Below, piece by piece: positions 53,648 to 62,951 of a stretch of 64,000 nucleotides of DNA. The notes beneath the pieces were generated by a model. The model was not told the origin of the DNA. It saw nothing but the letters and a program-made list of their open reading frames with translations, and did not search any database. Positions within the stretch are counted from its first letter, which is position 1. Each line of letters begins with the position of its first letter. This stretch comes from Actinomycetes bacterium (GTDB lineage: Bacteria; Actinomycetota; Acidimicrobiia; Acidimicrobiales; RAAP-2), in contig JAKBNL010000010.1 in assembly GCA_021831035.1 (NCBI GenBank), positions 24,401-88,400 of the forward strand, read 5' to 3'. A program made the translations under genes and the position numbers.

Positions 53648-54117
53648 GTCGACTCGACCGGGACGATCGGCTCGGTCGCGCTGCTCCAGGCGGACCCGCC
53701 GGGGAAGTGCTCGCGCTTCCACATCGGGACGGAGCGCTTGAGCGCGTCGATGCAGTAGCGGCCGGCCTCGAAGGCCTCGGCGCGGTGGGGGGCGGCCACG
53801 ACGACGAGCACCGTCGGCTCGCCGAGCTCGACCCGGCCGACCCGGTGGTGCAGCGCCACGGCCGCGACGTCGGGCCAGCGCCGCCGGGCCTCCTCGGCGA
53901 CCTCGCCGAGCCGGGCGAGGGCGTGGGGCTCGCTCGTCTCGTACTCGAGGGCGCTCACCGCGTCGTGGTCGGCCGAGTGGTCCCGGACCGTGCCCGAGAA
54001 GGTCACGACGGCGCCGCAGCCGGGCCTCGTCGCCCAGGCGACCAGGGGGTCGAGGGCGAGGGACTCGGGGGTGACCGCGACCCAGGTCGGCGAGGACTCG
54101 GCCGTCACGGCGCTCAT
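53644..54117 (-). CDS. moaE: Molybdopterin synthase large subunit MoaE
   Basis: 157 aa catalytic subunit of molybdopterin synthase. VTFSGTVRDHS, LEYETSEPHA, HRVGRVELGE and the catalytic lysine region DALKRSVPMWKREHF are clear. The start is ATG 54117, or GTG 54108 if the minus-strand TAGGAT (54116-54121), 7 nt before that GTG, is a leaderless promoter. First gene of moaE-moeA-moaD. Confidence 0.92.
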   Translation of the reverse strand: MSAVTAESSPTWVAVTPESLALDPLVAWATRPGCGAVVTFSGTVRDHSADHDAVSALEYETSEPHALARLGEVAEEARRRWPDVAAVALHHRVGRVELGEPTVLVVVAAPHRAEAFEAGRYCIDALKRSVPMWKREHFPGGSAWSSATEPIVPVEST

Positions 54118-54263
54118 CCTATAGAGGAGCCCTTCGCGCCCCGCGAGGCGAAGTGCCCCCCGGGGCGGGCGGGGACGGGCGGGCACCCACGCGCACATGC
54201 GCTGAGTAATGGAGAGACGGCGCGCAGGTGCGCCGCGAAACGGGCGATGTTACTGTTCCTGCG

Positions 54264-55187
54264 ATGGGGGAGCGGACGGGGAGAGACGGCGTGCGCCGGC
54301 CCATCGATCGGCGCGGGATCGCGGGTCGGGCCCTCGCGGCCGTCCTCGCCCTCGGGCTCCTCGGCGCGACCGGGGCGTTGCCCGCGGCGGCGACGCGCGA
54401 GCGCGCCTCGGGACCGGTGGACGTGCTCTACGCCGGCTCCCTACTCGACCTCATGACCCAGTCGATCGGGCCGGCCTTCCACCGCGCGACCGGCTATAGC
54501 GTGAGCGGCGTCGCGAACGGCTCGAACGCCCTCGCCACCGAGATCAAGGGCGGCACCCAGGTCGCCGACGTCTTCCTCAGCGCCTCGCCCACGGTCAACG
54601 ACTCGCTCGCGGGCGCCGCGAACGGCGACTGGCTCAGCTCCTACACGGTCTTCGGCGCCTCGCCGCTCGTCCTTGGCTACGACCCGCACTCGCGGTTCGC
54701 GTCGGCCCTGCGCTCGAAGCCCTGGTACGACGTCGTCGGACGGCCCGGGTTCCGCTTGGGCCGCACCGACCCCGCGACCGACCCCAAGGGCGTGCTCGCC
54801 GTCGACGCCCTCGAGGGCGTCGCCCTCAGCTACGCCAAGCCCGGCCTCGACGCGCTCGCCACCGCGGGCGCCGACGTCTTCCCCGAGACGGCCCTCGTGG
54901 GCGAGCTCCAGGCCGGCCAGCTCGACGCCGGCTTCTTCTACGCCGTCGAGGCCCGGGCCGCGCACCTCGCGACGGTCCCGCTCGTGGGGACGGGGCTCGC
55001 CGGGGACTACACGGTGGCGGTTCTCAACCGGGCCCCGCACCGCGCCGCCGCGCGGGCCTTCGTCGCGTTCCTGCTCGGGCCCGTCGGGCGGCGGCTCCTG
55101 CGCGCGAACGGCATCACCCCGATCGTCCCGGCGAGAGTCGTGCCCGACGCGGGCGGCGCGCCGACGACGACGTCGACGACCCCGTGA
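54264..55187 (+). CDS. modA: Molybdate/tungstate-binding protein (ModA/WtpA type)
   Basis: 307 aa periplasmic-type binding protein. A signal peptide covers about residues 1-45 (RALAAVLALGLLGATGALPAAA) without a lipobox; no cysteine is present in the protein. YAGSLLDLM and GRTDPATDPKG are characteristic of the WtpA-like branch binding molybdate or tungstate. TACTGT (54251-54256) stands 7 nt before ATG 54264. Overlaps the permease-ATPase gene by GTGA. Confidence 0.88.
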   Translation: MGERTGRDGVRRPIDRRGIAGRALAAVLALGLLGATGALPAAATRERASGPVDVLYAGSLLDLMTQSIGPAFHRATGYSVSGVANGSNALATEIKGGTQVADVFLSASPTVNDSLAGAANGDWLSSYTVFGASPLVLGYDPHSRFASALRSKPWYDVVGRPGFRLGRTDPATDPKGVLAVDALEGVALSYAKPGLDALATAGADVFPETALVGELQAGQLDAGFFYAVEARAAHLATVPLVGTGLAGDYTVAVLNRAPHRAAARAFVAFLLGPVGRRLLRANGITPIVPARVVPDAGGAPTTTSTTP

Positions 55188-57052
55188 GGCGGGCTGCGCC
55201 CTGGCGCAGCCCGCTCGCCTGGCTCGGCGGGGTCCTCGCCCTCTACCTCGGCTACCCGCTCCTCGCCTTCGTCGTGCGCCTCGTGCGCTCGCCGCAGCGG
55301 GGCTTCCACGTGCCGGGGCTCTTCGAGGCGCTCACGGTGTCCCTCGTGGGCGCGACGATTACCCTCGCCCTGGTGAGCCTCGTCGGGGTCCCCCTGGCCT
55401 ACGTGCTCGCGCGCTCGCGGGGCCGGATCGCCTCGGTGGTGGGCCTGGTCGTGCAGGTGCCCCTCGCCCTGCCGCCCCTCATGGGCGGGATCGTCATGAT
55501 CTACCTCGTCGGGCCCTACACCCTCCTCGGCCGGCTCTTCGGGGGCCGGCTCACCGACTCGATGGCCGGGGTCGTGATCGCGATGTCGTTCGTCTCGGCG
55601 CCCTTCCTCGTCGTCGCGGCCCGGGCCGCCTTCAGGGCCGTCGACGCCTCGCGCCTCGAGGTCGCGGCGACCCTCGGCCACGGCGAGGTGGCCCGGTTCT
55701 TCCGGGTGGCCGTGCCCGAGGCCGGCGAGGGGATCCGCGCGGGGATGCTGCTCACGTGGCTGCGCGCCTTCGGCGAGTACGGCGCGGTCGTGGTGCTCGC
55801 CTACAACCCCGCCTCGCTGCCCGTCTACACCTACAACCAGTTCAGCGGCCGGGGGCTGCCCACGACGCTCGCCCCGACGGCCCTCGCCCTCGGGGTGGCG
55901 GTGCTCGTCGTCCTCGTCAGTCGGGCTCGGCGGCCGAGCCGCGCCGTCCCCGCGCGCGAGGACGTCCCCGTCGCGACGCGCGCGCGCACCTCGACGGGCG
56001 CACCCGTGGCGGCCCCCCGACCGGTGCGCTTCGACCTCGACCACCACGTGGGCGACTTCCACCTGCGCATCGCCCACGAGGGGTCGACGGCCCACCTCGG
56101 CGTCCTCGGGCCCTCCGGGGCCGGTAAGTCGGCCCTCCTGCGCGCGATCGCCGGCCTCTACGGCCCGGCGCCCGGGCCCGTCTGGTTCGGCGAGGAGGAG
56201 GTCACGGACCGGCCGGTCGAGCGACGGGCCGTCGGCTACGTGGCCCAGGGCTTCGCCCTCTACCCGCACCTCAGCGTGTGGCGCCACGCGCTGTTCGCGC
56301 GCGGGGCGACCCCTGAGCTCGCCCGGCACTGGATCGACCGGCTGGGGCTCTCGGGCCTCGAGGGGCGCCGTCCGGCTGAGCTCTCGGGCGGGCAGCGCCA
56401 GCGGGTAGGTCTCGCCCAGGTCCTGTGCGCCTCGCCCCAGGTCCTCCTGCTCGACGAGCCCTTCTCCGCCCTCGACGTGCCGGTCCGGCTCGAGCTGCGC
56501 CGCGAGCTGCGGGCCCTACAGCGCGAGACCGGCCTCGCCACGGTGCTCGTGACCCACGACCCGGCCGAGGCGGCCTTCCTCGCCGACGAGCTGCTCGTCG
56601 TCGCCGAGGGCCGGCTCCTCCAGCGCGGCCCGAGCCGCGCGCTCTTCGCCCGCCCGGCGAGCGAGCGGGTGGCTCGGCTCCTCGGGGTGGAGAACCTCCT
56701 CGAGGGCGTCGTCGTCGGCCCCGGGGCGATCGAGGTGGTGGGCCACACCCTCGCGGTGGCCCCCCACGACCTGGCGACCGGCACCCCCGTGCACTGGAGC
56801 GTGCGGCCCGAGCGGGTCGCGCTCGTCGAGGGCCCCGGTGGGGCCGAGCCCAAGGGCGCCCTCGTGGGCGAGGTGATCGACGTCGTCGACACGGGGCTCT
56901 ACGTCGACGTCGTCGTCGGCCTCGGCGGGGGCGTCGAGCTGCGCGCTCGCGCGCCCGAGGCGGCCGCCGTGCCGGGCGAGCGCCGCGGACTCGTCGTCGA
57001 CCCCGGGGCGGTCGCGCTGTGGCCCGTGGCGGAGGCGGGACCGTCGGCCTAG
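55184..57052 (+). CDS. Fused molybdate ABC permease-ATPase (ModB-ModC)
   Basis: 622 aa. Residues about 10-250 are a ModB-type permease with an EAA loop (EVAATLGHGEVARFFRVAVP). After an Ala/Pro/Arg linker, residues about 280-500 are a ModC ATPase: Walker A GPSGAGKS, signature LSGGQRQR, Walker B VLLLDEP and switch THDP. A TOBE-like C-terminal part follows. It imports molybdate with the adjacent ModA. The fusion is complete and in frame. It ends convergently with the TOBE regulator. Confidence 0.9.
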   Translation: MRRAAPWRSPLAWLGGVLALYLGYPLLAFVVRLVRSPQRGFHVPGLFEALTVSLVGATITLALVSLVGVPLAYVLARSRGRIASVVGLVVQVPLALPPLMGGIVMIYLVGPYTLLGRLFGGRLTDSMAGVVIAMSFVSAPFLVVAARAAFRAVDASRLEVAATLGHGEVARFFRVAVPEAGEGIRAGMLLTWLRAFGEYGAVVVLAYNPASLPVYTYNQFSGRGLPTTLAPTALALGVAVLVVLVSRARRPSRAVPAREDVPVATRARTSTGAPVAAPRPVRFDLDHHVGDFHLRIAHEGSTAHLGVLGPSGAGKSALLRAIAGLYGPAPGPVWFGEEEVTDRPVERRAVGYVAQGFALYPHLSVWRHALFARGATPELARHWIDRLGLSGLEGRRPAELSGGQRQRVGLAQVLCASPQVLLLDEPFSALDVPVRLELRRELRALQRETGLATVLVTHDPAEAAFLADELLVVAEGRLLQRGPSRALFARPASERVARLLGVENLLEGVVVGPGAIEVVGHTLAVAPHDLATGTPVHWSVRPERVALVEGPGGAEPKGALVGEVIDVVDTGLYVDVVVGLGGGVELRARAPEAAAVPGERRGLVVDPGAVALWPVAEAGPSA

Positions 57053-57450
57053 TAGCGCTCGGGGATCTCCACCGAGACGTTGGTGGCCTTCACCACGGCG
57101 TCGACGACGACCCCCGGGGCGAGGCCGAGTTCGTCGGCGGCCTCGCGCGTGATGACCGAGACGAAGCGGTGGGGCCCGGCCTGGACCTCGACCTGGGCGA
57201 CGACGGCGTCGCGCACGACCCGCGTCACGATCCCCACGAAGCGGTTGCGCGCCGACTGGGCGCGCGGGCGCGTCGGCGAGGGGGACTCGGCCATCGCCAC
57301 CGCGGCCGCCGCCAGGTCCTCGCCGGAGAAGAGCCGGCGCCCGCCCTCGTCCAGGCTCGAGGCCAGCCGTCCGGACTCGGCCCAGCGGCGCACCGTGTCG
57401 GGGCTCACCCCGAGCAGCTCGGCGGCCTGGGTGGTGCGATAGACGCTCAC
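57049..57450 (-). CDS. Helix-turn-helix plus TOBE (molbindin) regulator
   Basis: 133 aa. N-terminal MerR/excisionase-type helix-turn-helix (TTQAAELLGVSPDTVRRWAESGRL), then a single Mop/TOBE domain from about 67 (NRFVGIVTRVVRDAVVAQVEVQAG) that binds molybdate in relatives. Likely a molybdate-responsive regulator of the adjacent genes. GTG 57450 has minus-strand TAGGGT (57457-57462) exactly 6 nt upstream. Confidence 0.85.
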   Translation of the reverse strand: MSVYRTTQAAELLGVSPDTVRRWAESGRLASSLDEGGRRLFSGEDLAAAAVAMAESPSPTRPRAQSARNRFVGIVTRVVRDAVVAQVEVQAGPHRFVSVITREAADELGLAPGVVVDAVVKATNVSVEIPERY

Positions 57451-57456
57451 GGCTCG

Positions 57457-57462
57457 ACCCTA
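57457..57462 (-). promoter_or_regulatory. -10-like hexamer of the TOBE regulator
   Basis: Minus-strand TAGGGT, 6 nt before the GTG start; identical hexamer and spacing to rarA. Confidence 0.5.
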
Positions 57463-57481
57463 GCCAGGGCGAGGCGGCGGG

Positions 57482-58594
57482 CTAGCCGCCGATCATGGAC
57501 ATCGAGCGGCGCGGGGCGAGGAAGCCCGGCTCGTTGATGGCGTGGCCGGGGTGCTTCGCGCCCACGGCGGCGCGCAGCACGTCGGCCAGCGCCTCGTCCG
57601 AGCCGCCGGCGCGCATGACGTCGCGCACCGAGAGCTCGTCGTCGGAGAAGAGGCAGTTGCGGATCGCCCCGTCGGCGGTCAGGCGCAGCCGGTTGCACGA
57701 GCCGCAGAAGGGCTGGGTCACCGAGGAGATGAACCCGACCTCGCCGAGCCCGTCGGCGAAGGCGAAGCGCTCGGCCGGCGCGGCGTCGGGACCCCCGAGG
57801 GGCACGAGTGGGTAGTGGGCGCCGATCGTGGCCGCGATCTCGGTGCCGGGCACCAGCCGGTCACGCTGCCAGTGGCCGCCGGCGTCGAGCGGCATGAACT
57901 CGATGAAGCGCACGATGCGACCGGTCGTGCGCGCGAAGCGGGCGAAGTCGAGGACCTCGTCGTCGTTCTCACCGCGCAGCACCACGACGTTGACCTTGAG
58001 CGGGGTGAGGCCGGCCGCCTCGGCGGCGTCCATGGCGGCGAGCACGGTGGCCAGGTCTCCGCGCCGGCGGATCGCGGCGAAGCGCTCGGGGCGCAACGAG
58101 TCGCAGCTCACGTTCACCCGGGTGAGCCCGGCCTCGGCGAGGCGTCGGGCGAGCGGGGCGAGCAGGGTCGCGTTGGTCGTGAGGCTGAGGTCGGAGAAGC
58201 CGATCCCCGCGAGCTGGGCCACGAGGTCCACCAGGTTGCGCCGCACCAGGGGCTCGCCGCCGGTGAGACGCACCGAGGTGACCCCGAGGGCGCGCGCGAC
58301 GCGCCCGAGCCGGGCGATCTCTTCGAAGGTGAGCAGCTCCGCGCGCGGCAAGAAGGCGACGTCCTCGGGGATGCAGTAGACGCAGCGCAGGTTGCACCGG
58401 TCGGTGACCGAGACGCGCAGGTCGTCGTGGACCCGCCCGTAGCGGTCCACGAGGGGCCCCTCGAGCCCGCCGGGCGCGGGGGCGTCCGCGACCGGGCCGA
58501 CGCGGGGGTGGGGGCGCACCGACACCGGCACCGGCGACGCGGGGCCGCCGGGCGAGGCGTCTCCGAGAGCGACCCGGGGGTCGGAGAGTCCCAC
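57482..58594 (-). CDS. moaA: GTP 3',8-cyclase MoaA
   Basis: 370 aa radical SAM enzyme starting molybdopterin synthesis from GTP. First cluster Cys67, Cys71, Cys74 in DRCNLRCVYC; second cluster in FCGSCNRLRL and IRNCLF; C-terminal Gly-Gly (SMIGG) needed for activity in relatives. The first 45 residues are a Pro-rich extension. GTG 58594 has minus-strand TAGCAT 8 nt upstream (58603-58608). Confidence 0.94.
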   Translation of the reverse strand: MGLSDPRVALGDASPGGPASPVPVSVRPHPRVGPVADAPAPGGLEGPLVDRYGRVHDDLRVSVTDRCNLRCVYCIPEDVAFLPRAELLTFEEIARLGRVARALGVTSVRLTGGEPLVRRNLVDLVAQLAGIGFSDLSLTTNATLLAPLARRLAEAGLTRVNVSCDSLRPERFAAIRRRGDLATVLAAMDAAEAAGLTPLKVNVVVLRGENDDEVLDFARFARTTGRIVRFIEFMPLDAGGHWQRDRLVPGTEIAATIGAHYPLVPLGGPDAAPAERFAFADGLGEVGFISSVTQPFCGSCNRLRLTADGAIRNCLFSDDELSVRDVMRAGGSDEALADVLRAAVGAKHPGHAINEPGFLAPRRSMSMIGG

Positions 58595-58620
58595 TGCGTG
58601 CGATGCTAACGGGCGCCCTC

Positions 58621-59124
58621 TCAGCGGGCGCCCGGCTCGGGCCCCTCGGGGACGCTCCGGCCCCAGGCGTCCGAGCGACCGCCCTCTTTGGCGTCGAGGG
58701 CGAGGCCCTCGACGTGGGCGGTGGGGTCGACCTCGCCGATCGCCTGGATGAGGCTGAGGGCCGCCACCGCGCAGGCCGTCAGGGCCTCCATCTCGACCCC
58801 GGTGCGCTGGGTGGCCGTCACGGTGGCCGCGACGGCGAGGCCGCCCTCGATCGGGGTCACGCGCACGTCGACGTCGGAGAGCTCGAGTGAGTGGCACAGC
58901 GGGATCAGCTCGTCGGTGCGCTTGGCGGCGAGCACGCCCGCGACGCGCGCCGCGTGGCGCGCCCCGAGGCCGTCGGCGCGCTCGGGCAGCGCCGCCAGGT
59001 CGACGCTCGTGACGACCCGACAGCTGGCCTCGGCGCGCCGGCGCGTCGGCGCCTTGTCCGAGACGTCGACCATGCGCAACTCGCCCTCGGCGTTGACGTG
59101 CGAGAAGGGCCGCTCCATCGTCAC
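58621..59124 (-). CDS. moaC: Cyclic pyranopterin monophosphate synthase MoaC
   Basis: 167 aa partner of MoaA forming precursor Z. LIPLCHSLELSDVDV and EMEALTACAVAALSLI are family signatures. The GTG 59124 follows GAGGAGG; the ATG two codons on is an alternative. It lies immediately upstream of moaA on the same strand. Confidence 0.94.
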   Translation of the reverse strand: MTMERPFSHVNAEGELRMVDVSDKAPTRRRAEASCRVVTSVDLAALPERADGLGARHAARVAGVLAAKRTDELIPLCHSLELSDVDVRVTPIEGGLAVAATVTATQRTGVEMEALTACAVAALSLIQAIGEVDPTAHVEGLALDAKEGGRSDAWGRSVPEGPEPGAR

Positions 59125-59196
59125 TGTCGCCTCCTCGTACCGTGCGCAGTGTACCGAGGCGGGTCGTGGGAGGGCCCGAAAGAGCGCGCCCCCCGC

Positions 59197-59202
59197 TAGA
59201 CC
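59197..59202 (+). promoter_or_regulatory. -10-like TAGACC before the sulfite-oxidase-fold gene
   Basis: TAGACC, 6 nt before GTG 59209. The last base departs from the usual T, so confidence is lower. Confidence 0.35.
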
Positions 59203-59208
59203 GGGGCC

Positions 59209-59931
59209 GTGGCCGACGAGGGCGAAGAGGGGCGCCGGAGCGACGCGCGCGTGCCGGTGGGTCGGCGCGTCTTCCTCTCGCTAGGCGCGCTCGCCACCGT
59301 TGGGGTCGTGCTGGGCGCGCGCCTCCAGAGCGCGGCGCGCGGGGTGCTCGGCTCGGGGATCGGGGGGCTCTTTCCCTTCGGCGACCGGTTCCGGATCTAC
59401 TCGATCACCGGGAGCTACCCCCAGGTCGCCCCCGCGGCGTACCGGCTCGAGGTCTCGGGCCTCGTGGAGCGCCCCCAGACCCTCACCCTCGCCGACTTAG
59501 AGGCCATGCCCGCGACGCGCCTCGTGCGCACGTTCCAGTGCGTGACGGGCTGGTCGGTGCCCGGGGTCGAGTGGGAGGGCGTCGCCCTCTCGGCGATCCT
59601 CGAGCGCGCCGGGGTGCGCCCGGGGGCGGTTGCGGTGAGCTTTTCCTCCTACGATCACGCCGACACCGAGAGCCTCACCCTCGACCAGGCTCGGATGTCC
59701 GACGTGATCGTCGCCTACCGCATGCTCGGCGCGCCGGTGACACAAGAGCACGGCGGGCCGGTGCGCCTCTACGTCGCCCCGATGTTCGGCTACAAGTCGC
59801 TCAAGTGGCTCTCGGCGATCCGGGTCGTCGATCGCGTCGAGCCGGGCTTCTGGGAGCGTAACGGCTACCCGGTGAACGGCTGGCTGGACGGCTCGACCGG
59901 ACCGACCGATCCCCGTCTCGGGCTCGCCTGA
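59209..59931 (+). CDS. Sulfite-oxidase-fold molybdopterin oxidoreductase (MsrP/YedY-like)
   Basis: 240 aa. A twin-arginine-type signal (GRRVFLSLGALATVGVV near 18-34) suggests export with cofactor bound. The Mo-ligand cysteine is Cys111 in TFQCVTGW. MFGYKSLKWL is typical of the YedY/sulfite oxidase core. It is joined by TGATG to a four-helix cytochrome b, its likely electron partner. The substrate (methionine sulfoxide, sulfite or other) is not known. Confidence 0.85.
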   Translation: MADEGEEGRRSDARVPVGRRVFLSLGALATVGVVLGARLQSAARGVLGSGIGGLFPFGDRFRIYSITGSYPQVAPAAYRLEVSGLVERPQTLTLADLEAMPATRLVRTFQCVTGWSVPGVEWEGVALSAILERAGVRPGAVAVSFSSYDHADTESLTLDQARMSDVIVAYRMLGAPVTQEHGGPVRLYVAPMFGYKSLKWLSAIRVVDRVEPGFWERNGYPVNGWLDGSTGPTDPRLGLA

Positions 59932-60602
59932 TGGCGCGCGACTCGGGTCCCGCCACGATCCTTCGCTTCAGCGCGACCCAGCGCGTGGCGCACTGGGTGA
60001 ACGCGCTCCTCTTCCTCGCCCTCATCGTGACGGCGATCCCGCTCTACGTCGGCTCGCTCTTCGGGCTCGTGCTCGAGCGCCACGTCGTTGAAATGGTCCA
60101 CCTCTGGTGCGGGCTCGCCCTGCCCGTGCCCCTCGTGGTGTCGATGCTCGGGCCCTGGGGGGCGCCGATGCGCGCCGACCTCGCCCGGGTGAGCCGCTGG
60201 AGCCACGCCGAGGTCGAGTGGCTGCGCCGCCTCGGGCGCTCGGCGCTGCGCGCGGACAAGTTCAACCCCGGCCAGAAGCTCAACACGGTCGTGGTGGGCG
60301 CGACGATCCTGGTGCTGCTCGCCACCGGCGCGATGCTCCAGTGGTTCTCCCCCTTCCCGGTCGCCTGGCGCGCGGGGGCGACCGACGTCCACGACCTCTT
60401 CGCGCTCGCGATCACCGTGGTGATCGCGGCCCACGTGATCCTCGCGCTCACCCACCCCGCGGCCCTCGCGGCGATGGTCCGGGGCCGGGTGAGCGCGGCC
60501 TGGGCCCGGCGCTACGCGCCGGGCTGGGCCGACGAGCTGGGCCTCGAGGCGCCGCGCGGCTCGACGGAGCGAGAAGAAGCAGAAAAGGTAACCTCGCCCT
60601 AG
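59931..60602 (+). CDS. Cytochrome b561/FdnI-type four-helix membrane subunit
   Basis: 223 aa integral membrane cytochrome b with helices near 20-40, 50-75, 120-140 and 155-180. Candidate haem ligands are His in QRVAHWVNA, HVVEMVHLW and VHDLFALAITVVIAAHV. It resembles the gamma subunit of formate dehydrogenase. The overlap with the preceding gene ties it to the sulfite-oxidase-fold protein; the FdhF-like gene follows 40 bases later. Confidence 0.82.
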   Translation: MARDSGPATILRFSATQRVAHWVNALLFLALIVTAIPLYVGSLFGLVLERHVVEMVHLWCGLALPVPLVVSMLGPWGAPMRADLARVSRWSHAEVEWLRRLGRSALRADKFNPGQKLNTVVVGATILVLLATGAMLQWFSPFPVAWRAGATDVHDLFALAITVVIAAHVILALTHPAALAAMVRGRVSAAWARRYAPGWADELGLEAPRGSTEREEAEKVTSP

Positions 60603-60641
60603 CAGGTAGCGACCCCCCGAGCGCACGAAGGCGGTGGCGTC

Positions 60642-62951
60642 ATGGTCGAACGCGACGAGCGGACCCCCCGGGTGTCGGCCCCCCTCACGACCTCGGTCGG
60701 ACTGCCGGCCGTGCGCCACGCGATGGGCTACGCGCTGCGCGAGATGGGCCCGGTGCGCGGTGCGCGCACGCTGCTCTCGATGAACCAGGCGAGCGGCTTC
60801 GACTGCCCGGGCTGCGCGTGGCCCGACCCGGTGGCCCGCGAGCGCAAGGTCGCCGAGTTCTGCGAGAACGGGGCCAAGGCCGCGGCCTGGGAGGCGACGA
60901 CGGCCCGGGTCGACCGCGACTTCTTCGCGGCCCACTCGATCGACGCGCTGCGCGCGATGGACGACCACACCCTGGAGCACTTCGGGCGCCTGGTTGAGCC
61001 GATGTACCTCGCCCCGGGGGCGACCCACTACGCGCCGATCGGCTGGGACGAGGCGATTGCCCTCGTGGCCCGGCGACTTAGCGAGATGCCCTCGCCCGAC
61101 CGGGCCGCCTTCTACACGAGCGGACGGGCGAGCAACGAGGCGGCCTTCGTCTACCAGCTGCTCGCGCGGCGCCTGGGCACCAACAACCTGCCGGACTGCT
61201 CGAACATGTGCCACGAGTCGAGCGGCGTCGCCCTCGCCGAGACGATCGGCATCGGCAAGGGCGTCGTGACCCTGGAGGACATCACCGACCACGCCGAGCT
61301 GATCGTCGTGGTGGGCCAGAACCCCGGCACCAACCACCCCCGGATGCTCACCGCCCTCGAGGCGGCCAAGCGCCGCGGGGCCCGGATCGTCGCGATCAAC
61401 CCGCTGCCCGAGGCGGGCCTCGGCCGGTTCAAGAACCCCCAGAGCCTGCGCGGGCTGGTGGGTTCGGGCACCCAGCTCACCGACCGCCACCTGGCGGTGC
61501 GGGTGAACGGCGACCTCGCCCTGTTCGCGGCCACCAACAAGGCGCTGCTCGAGCGCGAGGACCGCGACGCAGCGACCCTCGATCGGGCCTTCATCGAGGC
61601 CCACACCAGCGGCTTCGAGGCCGCGGCCGCCCACTGGCGCGCCCTCGAGTGGAGCGATCTCGAACGACTGAGCGGCCTCGCCCGGGCCGAGATCGAGGCC
61701 TTTGCGAGCGACGCCGTCGCCGCGAGGAGCGTCGTCGTCACCTGGGCGATGGGACTCACCCAGCACCGCAACGCCGTCGCCACGATCCGCGAGATCGTGA
61801 ACTTCCTCCTGCTGCGCGGCAACATCGGCCGGCCCGGCGCGGGCCCCTCGCCGATCCGGGGCCACAGCAACGTCCAGGGCGACCGCACGATGGGCATCTG
61901 GGAGAAGGCGCCCGACGCCTTCCTCGACCGGCTGCGCGACGAGTTCGGCTTCGAGCCGCCGCGCGCCCACGGCTACGACACCGTGGGCACGATCCGGGCC
62001 CTGCGCGATGGGATGATCGACGTCTTCATGGCCCTCGGGGGCAACTTCGTCGCGGCCACGCCCGACACCCGGGTCACCGAGGCCGCGATGGCCAACTGTG
62101 CGCTCAGCGTCCACGTGGCGACCAAGCTCAACCGCTCCCACCTCTTCTCCGGTCGCGAGGCGCTCATCCTGCCGTGTCTCGGGCGCAGCGAGCGCGACGT
62201 GAGAGACGGCGTCGAGCAGGTCGTCACCGTCGAGGACTCCATGGCCATGGTCCACGCCTCGCGGGGCCGGCTCGAGCCGGGCTCGCCGGCGCTGCGCAGC
62301 GAGGTCGACATCGTGACGGCGATCGGCGCCGCGCTCTTCGGCGAGGACCTCGGCTGGTCGGCGATGGGGCGCGACTACGCCACGATCCGCCGTCACATCG
62401 AGCGCGTGGTGCCGGGCTTCGAGTCCTACGAGGAGCGCATCGCCGAGCCCGGCGGCTTCCAGCTGCCCCGCCCGCCGCGTGACTCGCTCACCTTCCCGAC
62501 CGCCGACGCCCGGGCGCACTTCAGCGTCAACGAGGTCGACGCCGTCGAGGTGCCTGCGGGCCACCTGCTCTTGCAGACCCTGCGCTCCCACGACCAGTTC
62601 AACACGACCGTCTACGGCCTCGACGACCGCTACCGCGGGATTCGCGGCGGTCGACGGGTCGTCTTCGTGAACGGCGCCGACCTCGCCGCGCGTGGCCTCG
62701 CCGACGGCGACCTCGTGGACCTGGTGAGCGTGTACCGCGACGGGGAGCGGCGCGCGAGCGCCTTTCGCGCCGTCGCCTACCCGACGCCGCGGGGCTGTGC
62801 GGCGGCCTACTTCCCCGAGGCCAACGTGCTCGTCCCGCTCGAGTCGACCGCGCTCGGCAGCAACACCCCCACCTCGAAATCCATCGTGATCCGCCTCGAG
62901 CCGGTGGCCGCCCGCGAGGGGTCCGAGCGGCGGGTCAGGGCGTGGGCGTGA
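60642..62951 (+). CDS. FdhF/YdeP-family molybdopterin oxidoreductase (formate dehydrogenase-like)
   Basis: 769 aa, DMSO-reductase superfamily. [11 protein letters not shown] holds Cys55 and Cys58; the probable Mo region is [10 protein letters not shown] with Cys186 and Cys190. [13 protein letters not shown] and [12 protein letters not shown] follow, then a molydopterin-dinucleotide-binding C-terminal domain ([18 protein letters not shown]). It belongs to the YdeP branch, linked to acid resistance and formate metabolism but biochemically poorly defined. fdhD lies tail to tail, overlapping by 17 bases. Confidence 0.88.
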   Translation: MVERDERTPRVSAPLTTSVGLPAVRHAMGYALREMGPVRGARTLLSMNQASGFDCPGCAWPDPVARERKVAEFCENGAKAAAWEATTARVDRDFFAAHSIDALRAMDDHTLEHFGRLVEPMYLAPGATHYAPIGWDEAIALVARRLSEMPSPDRAAFYTSGRASNEAAFVYQLLARRLGTNNLPDCSNMCHESSGVALAETIGIGKGVVTLEDITDHAELIVVVGQNPGTNHPRMLTALEAAKRRGARIVAINPLPEAGLGRFKNPQSLRGLVGSGTQLTDRHLAVRVNGDLALFAATNKALLEREDRDAATLDRAFIEAHTSGFEAAAAHWRALEWSDLERLSGLARAEIEAFASDAVAARSVVVTWAMGLTQHRNAVATIREIVNFLLLRGNIGRPGAGPSPIRGHSNVQGDRTMGIWEKAPDAFLDRLRDEFGFEPPRAHGYDTVGTIRALRDGMIDVFMALGGNFVAATPDTRVTEAAMANCALSVHVATKLNRSHLFSGREALILPCLGRSERDVRDGVEQVVTVEDSMAMVHASRGRLEPGSPALRSEVDIVTAIGAALFGEDLGWSAMGRDYATIRRHIERVVPGFESYEERIAEPGGFQLPRPPRDSLTFPTADARAHFSVNEVDAVEVPAGHLLLQTLRSHDQFNTTVYGLDDRYRGIRGGRRVVFVNGADLAARGLADGDLVDLVSVYRDGERRASAFRAVAYPTPRGCAAAYFPEANVLVPLESTALGSNTPTSKSIVIRLEPVAAREGSERRVRAWA

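Noticed and set aside
60642..62951. Nitrate reductase or NAD-linked FdhA
   Set aside because: The motif set ([17 protein letters not shown]) and absence of N-terminal ferredoxin-type clusters fit the FdhF/YdeP branch instead.
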